DNA of 28,064 nucleotides. It comes from an uncultured Dorea sp. Lineage in GTDB: Bacteria; Bacillota; Clostridia; Lachnospirales; Lachnospiraceae. The notes beneath the pieces are model-generated. The model was not told the origin of the DNA and did no database searches. It saw only the letters and a list, made by a program, of their open reading frames with translations. Within the stretch, counting starts at the first letter, position 1. Every line of letters starts with the position of its first letter. The DNA lies in assembly GCA_910578495.1 (NCBI GenBank), contig CAJTRE010000031.1, forward strand, positions 1-28,064, in the 5' to 3' direction. Shown piece after piece: positions 1 to 7,125 of the stretch. Made by a program: the position numbers and the translations under genes.

Positions 1-276
1 TACAAGGACGATTCCCGATTTAGCTTTATTCCTCTTGAGAATAAAGGACATAACTATTTCAATGACGACACATATCGCAATGAGTTTAATGCGAAATTTG
101 ATGAATGGCTCAAAACGCTTGACTATGACTATAACACAGAGAAAAACAGGGAACGGTTTTCGGAGGATAAAGCTAATTATATATATCAAAACCTTGACAG
201 GGAAAAATGGTGTAATTCATTGGATTTGGAGTTGTTCGAGGATTTTTTAGATTTTTACGATGAACATATCCATTAA
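1..276 (+). CDS. C-terminal fragment of a probable alpha/beta hydrolase (5' end outside window)
   Basis: Frame 1 is open from the first base of the window to a TAA at 274-276, giving 91 residues with no start codon in view, so the gene begins upstream. The segment LENKGHNYFND looks like the loop of an alpha/beta hydrolase that carries the catalytic histidine, here in KGHN. It is followed by an acidic tail ending DFYDEHIH. The nucleophile and acid residues would lie off the left edge, so neither the fold nor the activity can be confirmed from this piece. The next 600 bases are decayed sequence, so this gene may itself be cargo of the degraded mobile element. The family call is moderate; the open frame itself is certain. 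Confidence 0.45.
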   Translation, partial: YKDDSRFSFIPLENKGHNYFNDDTYRNEFNAKFDEWLKTLDYDYNTEKNRERFSEDKANYIYQNLDREKWCNSLDLELFEDFLDFYDEHIH

Positions 277-847
277 CCAAAAGCTAAAAATTGCCAGTAT
301 TATGCCATGCAAAGGGGATAGAAAAAAATTTCCTCTCCTGTTTGGCAAATAAAGTTGATAAAAACGGCAACCCTATTTTATCATCTGAAGAATTATTAAA
401 AACCCCTCAGATGTATTTTAATGAAAAGAAAGAACTGGCATATTTAGAGAAGGAAAAAAACAGTTAGATGTGAAAAGAAAACCGAATGACATTCACAAAC
501 TTATAATGCGAATAAATTTTTCCGCTAGATGAAATACAGTATTTAAGAGCGAATGATTTTATTGGAATGTTTGAGGGACAAAGTATAGACAAAATAAATA
601 TGATAAATTGGAATAAACAAAATCCTGTATTTGCAAGTTTTATGAGGCGTATGATAAAAAAGATAATTTATCTCCAGTATATTTGAATAAAGCTGAATAC
701 ATAATGCAAAGAACAACTTTAAGTGGGATTATTGGCTGCTATACCAATGGAAAAACTTATATAGATATAGAACATCTAAAAATATGGGATAATGTATTTT
801 ATGAAAATTATGAGGGAATAGAGAGTAATATTGATTCTTACGAATAA
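277..847 (+). pseudogene. Unrecognised gene broken by several frameshifts
   Basis: Different frames join into one protein-like sequence. MPCKGDRKKFPLLFGK (about 303-350) passes into VDKNGNPILSSEELLK and on to a poly-A run near 452-460. There the frame shifts to QLDVKRKPNDIHKLIMRIN, then near 520 to PLDEIQYLRANDFIGMFEG, and near 643 to KFYEAYDKKDNLSPVYLNKA. The last segment runs to a TAA at 845-847. At least four frame changes are needed, several at or next to homopolymer runs (A7, T5), so sequencing error cannot be excluded for all of them. The reconstructed protein would be about 185 residues. I do not recognise the family. No intact coding sequence exists here, and nothing else is visible in this 640-base gap apart from the promoter at its right end. 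Confidence 0.5.
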
Positions 848-859
848 TATATCCAGTAG

Positions 860-888
860 TTGTAAAGCGCACAAAATCAATATATAAT
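860..888 (+). promoter_or_regulatory. Sigma-A-type promoter for the RpiR-type operon
   Basis: A TTGTAA box at 860-865 and a perfect TATAAT at 883-888 are separated by 17 bases. They lie 33 bases before the regulator start at 921 and are followed by GGAGG at 908-912. Confidence 0.65.
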
Positions 889-920
889 CAAGACATCTAA
901 TACTTTGGAGGAAATACAGT

Positions 921-1634
921 ATGTTTTCGTATGAAGAAATACAAAAGTACAACGAAACAGACATTCGTATTTACAAATATATCGTTTCTAATAGTGACAA
1001 AATACAATACATGACCATTAGAGAGCTTGCAAAAGAACTCCAATTATCTACATCTACTGTATTGCGCTTTTGCAATAAAAACAATTTTGACGGGTATTCT
1101 GAATTTAAAGAAGCTCTGAAAAAAGAGATTACCTTGCAGGCTGCCTGCCCGCCTATGGAAGATTTGCAGGAACTTTCGGATTTTTTCACAAGGGCAAATT
1201 CAAGTGCCTTTGAGGAAAAATTATTGTTTGCAATTGACGTGCTTAGAAAAGCTGATTTGATAATCTTTATCGGAATGGGTTCATCAGGAGCACTAGCAAA
1301 ATACGGAGCAAGATATTTTTCCAATATGGGGCATTTTGCCGTAGGGCTAGAGGATGTATTTTATCCGATAGAAACATTCCACTGGAAGAACACAGCCGTA
1401 ATAGCATTATCGGAAAGCGGTGAAACTGAAAAATTGATTGAAGCAGTCAGCCAATTCAAGAAAAAGAATTGTTGTATACTAAGTATTACCAATTCCCCAT
1501 TCTCGACTTTAGCAAAATTATCGGATTGGAATTTTGCTTATAACTTAAATACCAAACGGATTAACGGGGGATATAACGGAACAACACAGATTCCCGTCAT
1601 TTTTGTTATTGAAACGGTTGCAAAAAGAATATAA
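921..1634 (+). CDS. MurR/RpiR family transcriptional regulator with SIS domain
   Basis: The 237-residue product has the two-part layout of the RpiR family. Residues 1-75 form the N-terminal helix-turn-helix, with the typical run MTIRELAKELQLSTSTVLRF. From about residue 105 there is a sugar isomerase (SIS) domain, including the GMGSSGALAKYGARYF phosphosugar-binding loop and ALSESGETEKLIEA. Members sense a phosphosugar and control sugar or amino-sugar genes. The start at 921 is supported by GGAGG at 908-912. A perfect terminator follows directly, so the downstream acetyltransferase and phosphatase genes are either separately transcribed or reached by read-through. The length is a little short for the family (usually 270-290), mainly at the C-terminus. 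The effector and target genes cannot be read from the sequence; the adjacent acetyltransferase and HAD genes are the obvious candidates. Confidence 0.9.
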   Translation: MFSYEEIQKYNETDIRIYKYIVSNSDKIQYMTIRELAKELQLSTSTVLRFCNKNNFDGYSEFKEALKKEITLQAACPPMEDLQELSDFFTRANSSAFEEKLLFAIDVLRKADLIIFIGMGSSGALAKYGARYFSNMGHFAVGLEDVFYPIETFHWKNTAVIALSESGETEKLIEAVSQFKKKNCCILSITNSPFSTLAKLSDWNFAYNLNTKRINGGYNGTTQIPVIFVIETVAKRI

Positions 1635-1642
1635 GGGAACAG

Positions 1643-1672
1643 CCTGTTACTTGCTTTGTAACAGGTTTTTTT
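1643..1672 (+). terminator. Intrinsic terminator after the RpiR gene
   Basis: Perfect 8-bp stem CCTGTTAC/GTAACAGG with a 7-base loop, followed by seven T. It lies between the regulator stop and the acetyltransferase start, and could also act as an attenuator for the two genes downstream. Confidence 0.85.
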
Positions 1673-1698
1673 CTACTATGAAGCATGGAGGCGATATT

Positions 1699-2298
1699 AT
1701 GACTGAATTAGAAAAATGTATGGCGGGGGAATATTATAACTGCCATGATAAAATCTTTTTGGATATAAAAAGTCATGCAAGAAAATTATTGCAGAAATAT
1801 AATGCCCTTGCATATGAGCAGAAAGCAGAAAAAATAAACATCTTAAAACAGTTATTCGGAAGAATTGGTACAAATGTATCTATCGGGCTTCCATTTATCT
1901 GCGATTATGGAAGAAATATCTATGTGGGAAACAATGTTTCTGTGAACATGAATTGCACATTCGTAGATTGCAACAAAATAATGATTGGCGATAATGTACT
2001 GATTGCTTCAAATGTACAGCTTTATACAGCAACACACCCTGTCGAACTTTCCGAACGACTTACACCAAACTGGAATATGGACACAGAACAGTATTTCTGC
2101 CGTACCTACGCATTACCAATAAAAATTGGAAATGGCTGTTGGCTAGGGGGAGGTGTTATTGTCCTTCCGGGTGTAACAATAGGTGATGGTTCTGTTATAG
2201 GAGCTGGAAGTGTTGTCACAAAAGATATACCAGAAAACTCATTGGCAGTAGGCAACCCCTGTCATGTAATACGGAAGATTAACGGAGAAAATATGTAA
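1699..2298 (+). CDS. Sugar O-acetyltransferase (maltose/galactoside acetyltransferase type)
   Basis: This 199-residue left-handed beta-helix acetyltransferase opens MTELEKCMAGEYYNCHD, the N-terminal maltose-acetyltransferase (Mac) motif. Hexapeptide repeats follow (IYVGNNVSVNMNCTFVD, IGNGCWLGGGVIVLPGVTIG, GSVIGAGSVVTKDIP). The catalytic histidine is expected at ATHPVE. Such enzymes move acetyl from acetyl-CoA to a sugar hydroxyl. A longer reading frame begins at 1603, but that start would overlap the regulator and the terminator. The ATG at 1699 has GGAGG 8 bases ahead and gives the family's usual length. The stop overlaps the next start (TAATG), so the two are translationally coupled. With the regulator and phosphatase it looks like a small sugar-handling cassette. 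Confidence 0.9.
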   Translation: MTELEKCMAGEYYNCHDKIFLDIKSHARKLLQKYNALAYEQKAEKINILKQLFGRIGTNVSIGLPFICDYGRNIYVGNNVSVNMNCTFVDCNKIMIGDNVLIASNVQLYTATHPVELSERLTPNWNMDTEQYFCRTYALPIKIGNGCWLGGGVIVLPGVTIGDGSVIGAGSVVTKDIPENSLAVGNPCHVIRKINGENM

Positions 2299-2972
2299 TG
2301 TTTAAAATAGTTGCTTTTGATATGGACGGAACAATAGCTGATACCATTCCAATGTGTATAAAGGCATTTCGCAATAGCGTATCTCCCTATACAGACCATG
2401 AACTTAGCAAAGAGGAAATCTTGCATACATTTGGGATTAATGAAATCGGTATGGTAAAAGCCGTTGTCGGTCAAAACTGGGAATCAGCGATTGCGGATTT
2501 TTATTGCCAATATGAATTGCTACACAATGAGGTTACAAATGTATTTCCCGGAATGTTGAAACTGATTGCTTTTTTGAAAAAGAAGAATATTTCCGTAGCA
2601 TTGATTACGGGAAAAGGAGAAAAAAGCTGCGCAATTACTTTAGAAAAATTGGGTTTGTCAAAAATATTTGATGAAACATTATATGGTTCGGAAATATCCC
2701 CGAACAAGAAAAAGAATATGAAATATCTCTTGAAAAAATATTTTATTTCAAAAGAGGAATTTTGCTATATAGGAGATACGGTTCAAGATATAAGAGACTG
2801 CCAAGAGGTAGGTGTGATTTGCTTTTCAGCGGCATGGCAAGAATCCTCTAATGCTGATATTTTGGAAAAAGAAAATCCTAATCACGTGTTTTATTGTGTA
2901 AATGATTTGTACGAATATTTTAACCGTAAACTATGCACTGCCCTATGTGAGAGAAGGGGGAGACTTCCATGA
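2298..2972 (+). CDS. HAD-family phosphatase (phosphoglycolate phosphatase-like)
   Basis: The 224-residue product shows the haloacid dehalogenase motifs in order: DMDGT near residues 8-12 (nucleophile and acid aspartates), ALITGKG around residue 100 (motif II threonine), a lysine in NKKKN, and GDTVQDI around 155 (motif IV). The helical cap lies between the first two. It resembles the Gph/PgmB group, so the substrate is probably a small phosphorylated sugar or glycolate; the exact one cannot be told. The start overlaps the acetyltransferase stop by one base. The final 12 or so residues (CTALCERRGRLP) are unlike the family and run into the next, chimeric frame through an ATGA overlap. The 3' end may therefore have been altered by the deletion that also broke the downstream conjugative-element genes. 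Confidence 0.85.
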   Translation: MFKIVAFDMDGTIADTIPMCIKAFRNSVSPYTDHELSKEEILHTFGINEIGMVKAVVGQNWESAIADFYCQYELLHNEVTNVFPGMLKLIAFLKKKNISVALITGKGEKSCAITLEKLGLSKIFDETLYGSEISPNKKKNMKYLLKKYFISKEEFCYIGDTVQDIRDCQEVGVICFSAAWQESSNADILEKENPNHVFYCVNDLYEYFNRKLCTALCERRGRLP

Positions 2973-3365
2973 CTTACACAGAAGAAAAGTTCTACCCATT
3001 CAGTACAACAGATAAATATTTTATAGACCCCTGTAAGCAATACCCAGTTACGATATGTGGTCAGAGGGTTATCCTTACGAACGGGGAGCTATATGGACGT
3101 TGCCGGAGTACGGCATGGCATCACATACACAGTGCTTACAAATGTTACATGAAGAAATTTTACATGAGGAATCCTAAACTTGTGCCGTATGAAACTATTG
3201 TCAGAGCAACCAGCGGAGAGCCGGAAGCCGTTGACGAGGTTTTACGGCAAACGAATCTGGGTTGCTTCCCTTGAAAACGGACACATCAACAAGGACACCG
3301 AGGACGACATTAAACGGTGGCTTATCGCTGCCCTGCTCCAGTTCCGGTTTGATGAACAGCCATAA
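2969..3365 (+). pseudogene. Frameshifted conjugative-element helix-turn-helix regulator (HTH_16 type)
   Basis: From about 3187 one frame reads PYETIVRATSGEPEAVDEVLR and then runs off into a stop at 3272. The neighbouring frame resumes with RIWVASLENGHINKDTEDD and ends FRFDEQP at 3365. Joined, these match the short helix-turn-helix protein that sits just upstream of xis and int in Tn916/Tn1549-type elements. A deletion of a few bases near 3244, between VLR and the RI residues, explains the shift. The first 70 residues (from 2969, with WHHIHSAYKCYMKKF) are of a kind I do not recognise and may belong to the normal N-terminus or to a fused neighbour. The xis gene expected next is absent. The element assignment rests on the recognisable motif and the adjacent integrase remnant. 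Confidence 0.7.
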
Positions 3366-3785
3366 AAAACCGAATAGTCGTTGCCACACAAACGGTACAC
3401 CATGACAGGAAATCCAGAAAAAATTTCCTGTTCTTGGATGATAACGGAAACCCCATTGGTGGCGATGCAGTGGGAACATTGATTCAACTACATGGTAAAG
3501 AGATACAACGATATTTACAGGGTACAGATGCCGAACATCACGCCGCATATTTGCAGGCACACTTACTGCAGCAACATGGCAAGGTCGGGAATGAACCCCA
3601 AGACCCAGCAGTACCTTATGGGACATTCCGAGATTGGAGTTACGCTCAACACTTACACACACCTTGGACTTCAAGAGGCAACGAATGAACTCAAGAGGGT
3701 GCAGGAAGTCGAGGATGCCAGAAAGGAACAGGAAAAGCTGGAAGGCAAAAAGCCTGTTTCTCCAAAAATGTTCCGAGCAATTTAA
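3366..3785 (+). pseudogene. C-terminal half of a Tn916-type tyrosine integrase, inactivated
   Basis: The reading begins as RKNFLFLDDNGNP near 3410-3453. It shifts frame at a CCCC run (3452-3455) and hits an in-frame TGA near 3480. It then continues FNYMVKRYNDIYRVQMPN to the end at 3785. The catalytic C-terminal motifs are visible: ITPHICRHTYCSN (arginine box), LMGHSEIG (second histidine) and NTYTHLG (nucleophile tyrosine). The N-terminal arm-binding domain, core-binding domain and the first catalytic arginine are missing. The 5' break lies directly against the HTH remnant, so a deletion removed xis and half of int. It ends KKPVSPKMFRAI and is followed by its own terminator. It cannot mobilise the element. 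Confidence 0.85.
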
Positions 3786-3802
3786 TAATGATGCAGGATG
3801 GA

Positions 3803-3828
3803 CGCTCTGATTCGGCAGGGCGTTTTTT
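3803..3828 (+). terminator. Terminator after the integrase remnant
   Basis: Stem CGCTCTG/CAGGGCG (one G-U pair), loop ATTCGG, followed by six T. Confidence 0.7.
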
Positions 3829-3997
3829 CGTCTGAAAATAGGAGATGAAAAATTCACATTTTTATGATAGAATAGTCGAGAAATTGTCCCGTTTCGGATT
3901 TCTGTGACAGAGTAGGGGCATAAAAATAGGCTCTGATATACTCGGCAAAACGGGGCAAATCAGAGCAAAATATAGCATTTTAGGAGGTATTTCAAAT

Positions 3998-4054
3998 ATG
4001 ATTAAGATACTTTTCATCTGCCACGGCAGGGTGAACGGATTACCAAATGTGTAG
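3998..4054 (+). pseudogene. Orphan 5' end of a low-molecular-weight phosphatase gene
   Basis: An ATG at 3998 with AGGAGG 11 bases ahead begins MIKILFICHGR and stops at 4054 after 18 residues. The first ten residues match the start of the intact phosphatase at 9339 (MIKVLFICHG) and include the first cysteine of the CX5R active loop; then the match ends abruptly. It is the type of duplicated gene start left when an integrating element uses the 5' end of a gene as target and supplies its own copy of that end. Confidence 0.75.
4013..4028 (+). repeat. Left copy of a probable attachment-site core
   Basis: TTCATCTGCCACGGCA, identical to 9354-9369 inside the intact phosphatase gene and in the same orientation, 5.34 kb apart. 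It lies 228 bases after the end of an integrase remnant, as expected for an element end. Confidence 0.7.
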
Positions 4055-4248
4055 TGAAAAGTCGCGCAGAACAGGGCATGGTACGGCAGTCATAGTGCCG
4101 CGGAACTACCGAAAGACTACTTCTTAGAGAAGTTAAAGTAGATTGTGTAGAGGGAATCGTTAAGAGGGTATGGATAGAAGTGAACCCCCAAGGGGGAATC
4201 GTTAAAAGGGTTCTGCAGGGGAGACTATTACAGGTGAGAGTTAGATAA
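4055..4248. other. Non-coding stretch with repeats, probable element end
   Basis: No gene is supported here; the wider gap between genes runs from 3786 to about 4248. It contains a 12-base palindrome of five C, AA and five G (4185-4196) and two near-identical 17-base direct repeats, listed separately. The part just after the false phosphatase start (4060-4095) loosely resembles the region upstream of the intact phosphatase (9285-9325), which fits an element terminus or rearranged target site. Confidence 0.4.
4152..4210 (+). repeat. Pair of 17-base direct repeats, GGGAATCGTTAARAGGG
   Basis: The copies are at 4152-4168 and 4194-4210, with one mismatch (G/A) and 42 bases from start to start, close to four helical turns. 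The position 125-180 bases from the att core suits recombinase arm-binding sites, but that is inference. Confidence 0.5.
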
Positions 4249-4503
4249 ATATTTGAGAGAGAACGTCCTGCAGGTGTGGGACGATTTTTAAAACAGATAA
4301 TTAAAGAAAAACTTCAGAAAAGTAACATTCTATTATTCCCACATGTTCAAAAAGTGTCTGATATATCTCCATGGGAGTTTAAGAGATATTGTCTTAATCG
4401 CGCGCGCAAGATGCGAGACACAATCAAGTATCAGTTAGGCTTATTGGATGCGGAATATAGTGGTAAAGATTTACCTCTTTTTAGTGTAAAGGGATTAGAA
4501 TAA
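4249..4503 (+). pseudogene. C-terminal fragment of an unrecognised protein
   Basis: The frame is open from just after a TAA at 4246-4248 and ends at 4503. The only internal start candidates are a GTG at 4276 and later codons, none with a clear ribosome site. The sequence (RPAGVGRFLKQIIKEKLQK, then ISPWEFKRYC and RARKMRDTIKYQLGLLDAE) is basic, well ordered and protein-like without being a complete domain. I read it as the tail of a larger gene whose 5' part was lost at the element junction. It is followed two bases later by the zinc protein and then by a cysteine desulfurase, so it was probably the upstream member of that operon. Sulfur-mobilising genes near desulfurases are a guess only. If the GTG at 4276 is used, a 75-residue protein would be made. 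Confidence 0.45.
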
Positions 4504-4505
4504 TT

Positions 4506-4712
4506 ATGAAAATTGAGAATAAAACTTGCTATGTTTGTGGGAAAAAGCCGTTGTTGAAAGATGAGATTGGTTTGACAAAGAAATTAATTGATAATAATTC
4601 AAAGGTGTTCTATTGTTTGGATTGTCTTGCGGATTATTTGGAAGTAACAGCGGAAGAACTAAATGCTAAAATAGAAGAATTTAAAGAAGAGGGATGTACT
4701 CTTTTCAAATAA
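4506..4712 (+). CDS. Small zinc-binding protein of unknown function
   Basis: The 68-residue protein has two CxxC pairs, CYVCGKK near the N-terminus and CLDCLADYL in the middle, which together would hold one zinc ion. A short helical tail follows (VTAEELNAKIEEFKEEGC). There is no membrane segment. The ATG at 4506 lies two bases after the preceding stop, with a weak purine stretch (AAGGGATTAG) ahead, so translation is probably coupled. The stop is 13 bases before the cysteine desulfurase start, indicating one transcript. A partner or sulfur-acceptor role is possible from context but not shown. The reading frame, codon pattern and cysteine spacing make it a likely real gene; the function is unknown. 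Confidence 0.65.
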   Translation: MKIENKTCYVCGKKPLLKDEIGLTKKLIDNNSKVFYCLDCLADYLEVTAEELNAKIEEFKEEGCTLFK

Positions 4713-4725
4713 AAGGAGGTCGTCT

Positions 4726-5853
4726 ATGATTTATGCTGATAATGCGGCAACAACAAAATTGGATGAAGATGCATTAGAGGCTATGATTCCATGGCTCCAC
4801 AACGAATATGGAAATGCGTCCCAACCATACTCATTCTCTCGTAAGCCGAAAAAGGCCCTTGCAGAGGCTAGGGCTTTGATTGCTTCTTGTATTGGTGCAC
4901 GGACAGAAGAAAATTTTTTTACGTCAGGTGGAACGGAAAGTGATAACTGGGCAATCAAAGGGCTGCTACAGTATGGAGATTTGCGTGATACCATAACGAG
5001 TCAGATTGAGCATCATGCGATTCTTCAGGCTTGCCAAGCTATCGAACGTCTGGGGTATCCAGTTACCTATTTGCCTGTGAATCAGCAAGGGGTTGTTACT
5101 TCTGAGGCACTGTCAAGAATTATTACCGTCAATACAAAGTTGGTGTCAGTAATGATGGTGAATAATGAAATCGGTACGGTTGAGCCGATTGAGGAGCTAG
5201 CCCGTATTGCCCATGCACATGGTGCATTAATTCACACCGATGCGGTTCAAGCGGTTGGCCACATGCCGATTGATGTAAACGCACTCGGTGTCGATTTACT
5301 CTCGGCGTCTGCCCATAAATTTAACGGACCTAAGGGAATTGGCTTTTTGTATATCCGCAAGGGTACGCCAATACATCCGTTTGCTGATGGCGGAGCGCAA
5401 GAATTTGGGATGCGTGCGGGTACGGAAAATGTGGCTGCTATAGTCGGTATGTCAGTTGCATTAAAAAAGAACTGCGACCATATGGTTGAAATAGAGGAGA
5501 GGCTCCATAAGTTGGAACAAGTATTCCTTAGAACTTTACAGCAGGCCGGAATAGATTTCATACGTAATGGATCTGAAAATAGAGTGCCGGGGAATGTTAG
5601 TATATCGATTCGTGGAGCAAGTGGTGAAATGTTGCTCCATCGACTTGACTTGAAGGGTATTGTGATTTCTACTGGTTCGGCATGTGACTCTGTGAATTTT
5701 CAGGTTTCTCATGTGATTCAAGCAATTAGCGTACCTAATGAATATGCAGAAGGTACAATTCGTGTTAGCTTTGGCAGGGATAATCAGATTGAGGAAGCAA
5801 GTAATATTGCAAATGCTATTATTTGTGTTTTAAATAGTAAATTGCAAAAGTGA
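4726..5853 (+). CDS. Cysteine desulfurase (IscS/NifS/DndA family)
   Basis: The 375-residue protein is a complete class V aminotransferase fold enzyme that takes sulfur from cysteine as a persulfide. It opens MIYADNAATTKLDEDALEAM. The cofactor-contacting region includes SGGTESDNWAIKG (around 67-80), IEHHA near residue 90 and the aspartate/HTDAVQAVG segment near 172. The PLP lysine is in SASAHKFNGPKG around 203, and the catalytic cysteine is in ISTGSACDS around 316. AGGAGG precedes the start. It is not next to an iscU, thiI or mnmA gene. Instead it follows a small zinc protein and a truncated gene inside a mobile-element region. This suggests an accessory sulfur system, such as a remnant of a DNA phosphorothioation-type or other sulfur-transfer cassette, rather than the housekeeping enzyme; that is inference. 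Confidence 0.9.
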   Translation: MIYADNAATTKLDEDALEAMIPWLHNEYGNASQPYSFSRKPKKALAEARALIASCIGARTEENFFTSGGTESDNWAIKGLLQYGDLRDTITSQIEHHAILQACQAIERLGYPVTYLPVNQQGVVTSEALSRIITVNTKLVSVMMVNNEIGTVEPIEELARIAHAHGALIHTDAVQAVGHMPIDVNALGVDLLSASAHKFNGPKGIGFLYIRKGTPIHPFADGGAQEFGMRAGTENVAAIVGMSVALKKNCDHMVEIEERLHKLEQVFLRTLQQAGIDFIRNGSENRVPGNVSISIRGASGEMLLHRLDLKGIVISTGSACDSVNFQVSHVIQAISVPNEYAEGTIRVSFGRDNQIEEASNIANAIICVLNSKLQK

Positions 5854-5899
5854 TGAACTGACAAGGAACTTTAATGCGATTATTTATTCTAGTACGGAA

Positions 5900-6307
5900 G
5901 TGTGTACTATGTTTTTAATGAAAAAATTGGGTGAGCGTTTCAATATCAGAGAGATTGCATTTGACTGTTGGGGTGCTGTCCAGATGGTGCAGAATCTGGA
6001 AGGGATGGGCTTTACGGTTGTTCCCTTTGGGCAGGGATTTAAAGATATGAGTCCGCCGACCAAGGAACTGATGAAGCTGACATTGGAACAGAAACTTGCC
6101 CATGGTGGGCATCCGATTTTGAGGTGGATGATGGATAACATTTATATCCGTAATGATCCAGCGGGAAATATTAAAGCGGATAAAGAAAAATCTACGGAAA
6201 AGATTGACGGTGCCATTGCAACAATTATGGGGCTGGACAGGGCAATCTGCTGTGGAAATGATGTCACAGCATCTGTTTATGATGAGCGTGGCATTTTATG
6301 GATTTAA
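5900..6307 (+). pseudogene. C-terminal fragment of phage terminase large subunit
   Basis: From about 5921 the protein reads LGERFNIREIAFDCWGAVQM and continues through FTVVPFGQGFKDMSPPTKEL, GGHPILRWMMDN, NIKADKEKSTEKIDGA and ATIMGLDRA. These are the end of the nuclease domain of a tailed-phage terminase, including the conserved aspartates of the metal site (AFDCW; EKIDGA). The ATPase half and the start of the nuclease are missing. The frame extends upstream without a proper start, so the GTG at 5900 is only the first possible codon. The original 3' end looks intact. A portal-protein start lies 0.8 kb downstream in the same direction, keeping the usual phage order. It is a prophage remnant with no packaging function. 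Confidence 0.85.
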
Positions 6308-6371
6308 CCAGGTATAGATTTGACTGTTAAAACACAAAATATAATATATTTCTAAACTGCTTGCGGAATGA

Positions 6372-6400
6372 TTGTAATTTGCAAGCATTTGTGTTAAGAT
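6372..6400 (+). promoter_or_regulatory. Promoter of the toxin-antitoxin pair, with possible operator
   Basis: TTGTAA at 6372-6377 and TAAGAT at 6395-6400 with 17 bases between. An inverted repeat GCTTGC (6359-6364)/GCAAGC (6381-6386) flanks the -35 box and could bind the antitoxin for autoregulation. The start codon is 22 bases downstream. Confidence 0.5.
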
Positions 6401-6422
6401 ACAGTTGAAGGAGGCGGTGATT

Positions 6423-6728
6423 ATGGCAAGAACAGCAAATGTATTCGCACGTGTTGAGCCTGAAGTCAAAGAACAGGCTGAAAGAGTACTGGACCAGTTG
6501 GGGATTCCAATGTCAAATGCAGTAGGAATGTTTTTAAGACAGATTGTGCTGCAGAAAGGGATCCCGTTTGAAATGAAATTACCAAGAACAGAGCCATTAG
6601 CATATGGTTCTCTTACAAAAGGGCAGTTTGATAAAGAGATTGAAAAAGGTATGGCTGATGTAAAGGTTGGCAGGGTTTACTCAGCAGATGCCATTGAAGC
6701 TGAAATGAAAAGGTATTTTGGCTTATGA
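6423..6728 (+). CDS. RelB/DinJ-family antitoxin
   Basis: The 101-residue protein begins MARTANVFARVEPEVKEQAE and shows the ribbon-helix-helix pattern of RelB/DinJ antitoxins: a beta strand (NVFARVEP), a helix with VLDQLGIPMSNAVGMFL, then IVLQKGIPFEM. The C-terminal half would wrap the toxin. The frame could start at 6405, but GGAGG at 6409-6413 places the true start at 6423. The stop overlaps the toxin start by four bases (ATGA), the usual coupling in type II modules. It normally neutralises the toxin and represses its own promoter. It sits between a terminase tail and a portal start in the prophage remnant and appears intact, which fits retention by addiction. Confidence 0.9.
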   Translation: MARTANVFARVEPEVKEQAERVLDQLGIPMSNAVGMFLRQIVLQKGIPFEMKLPRTEPLAYGSLTKGQFDKEIEKGMADVKVGRVYSADAIEAEMKRYFGL

Positions 6729-7048
6729 TTTTTAATGTAGTCTACACTTCTGAAGCGAGACAGGATTTAAGGGATATTTACGAGTATATAGCTTATGAAC
6801 TTATGGTGTCGGAAATAGCATCCGGTCAGGTAGACAGGATCATGAAAGCGGCACGTTCCCTTGAACAGATGCCTATGCGCTATCGACTTTATGAAGAAGA
6901 ACCTTGGCATAGCCAGGGATTACGTTTTTTGCCAGTGGATAATTATTTGATATTTTATCTGCCAGATGAAACCAATAATGTTGTAAATATTATCCGCGTT
7001 ATGTATGGTGGCAGAGATGTTAAAAAGCAGTTGAGCGAAACAATTTAA
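6725..7048 (+). CDS. RelE/ParE-family toxin
   Basis: The 107-residue protein has the ParE/RelE toxin fold signature: FNVVYTSEARQDLRDIYEYI at the start, a central helix with RIMKAARSLEQMPMRY, then GLRFLPVDNYLIFYLPDE and NIIRVMYGGRDVKKQL at the end. Members are either ribosome-dependent RNases (RelE) or gyrase poisons (ParE). The YLIFYLPDE and VMYGGRD segments are shared by both, so the target is not decided here. It overlaps the antitoxin by four bases and is followed by a strong hairpin. The sequence shows no damage. Confidence 0.9.
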   Translation: MIFNVVYTSEARQDLRDIYEYIAYELMVSEIASGQVDRIMKAARSLEQMPMRYRLYEEEPWHSQGLRFLPVDNYLIFYLPDETNNVVNIIRVMYGGRDVKKQLSETI

Positions 7049-7064
7049 TAGTATAATGCACGAG

Positions 7065-7096
7065 AGCATCTATCAGAAATGGTAGATGCTTTCTTA
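7065..7096 (+). terminator. Terminator after the toxin gene
   Basis: An 11-bp stem AGCATCTATCA/TGGTAGATGCT (one G-U) with a GAAA tetraloop, then TTCTT. Confidence 0.7.
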
Positions 7097-7125
7097 TGCC
7101 ACTTTTTGGAAGGAGTAAGATTATT

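Noticed and set aside
1603..1698. N-terminal extension of the acetyltransferase
   Set aside because: It would run through the regulator stop and a perfect terminator, and it is unlike the family.
3201..3857. Long minus-strand open frame across the integrase remnant
   Set aside because: It is antisense to recognisable integrase and HTH sequence, lacks a ribosome site and has no protein-like domain.
5854..5899. Coding link between the cysteine desulfurase and the terminase fragment
   Set aside because: The terminase frame is open across it, but its residues do not resemble terminase; it is probably junction sequence.
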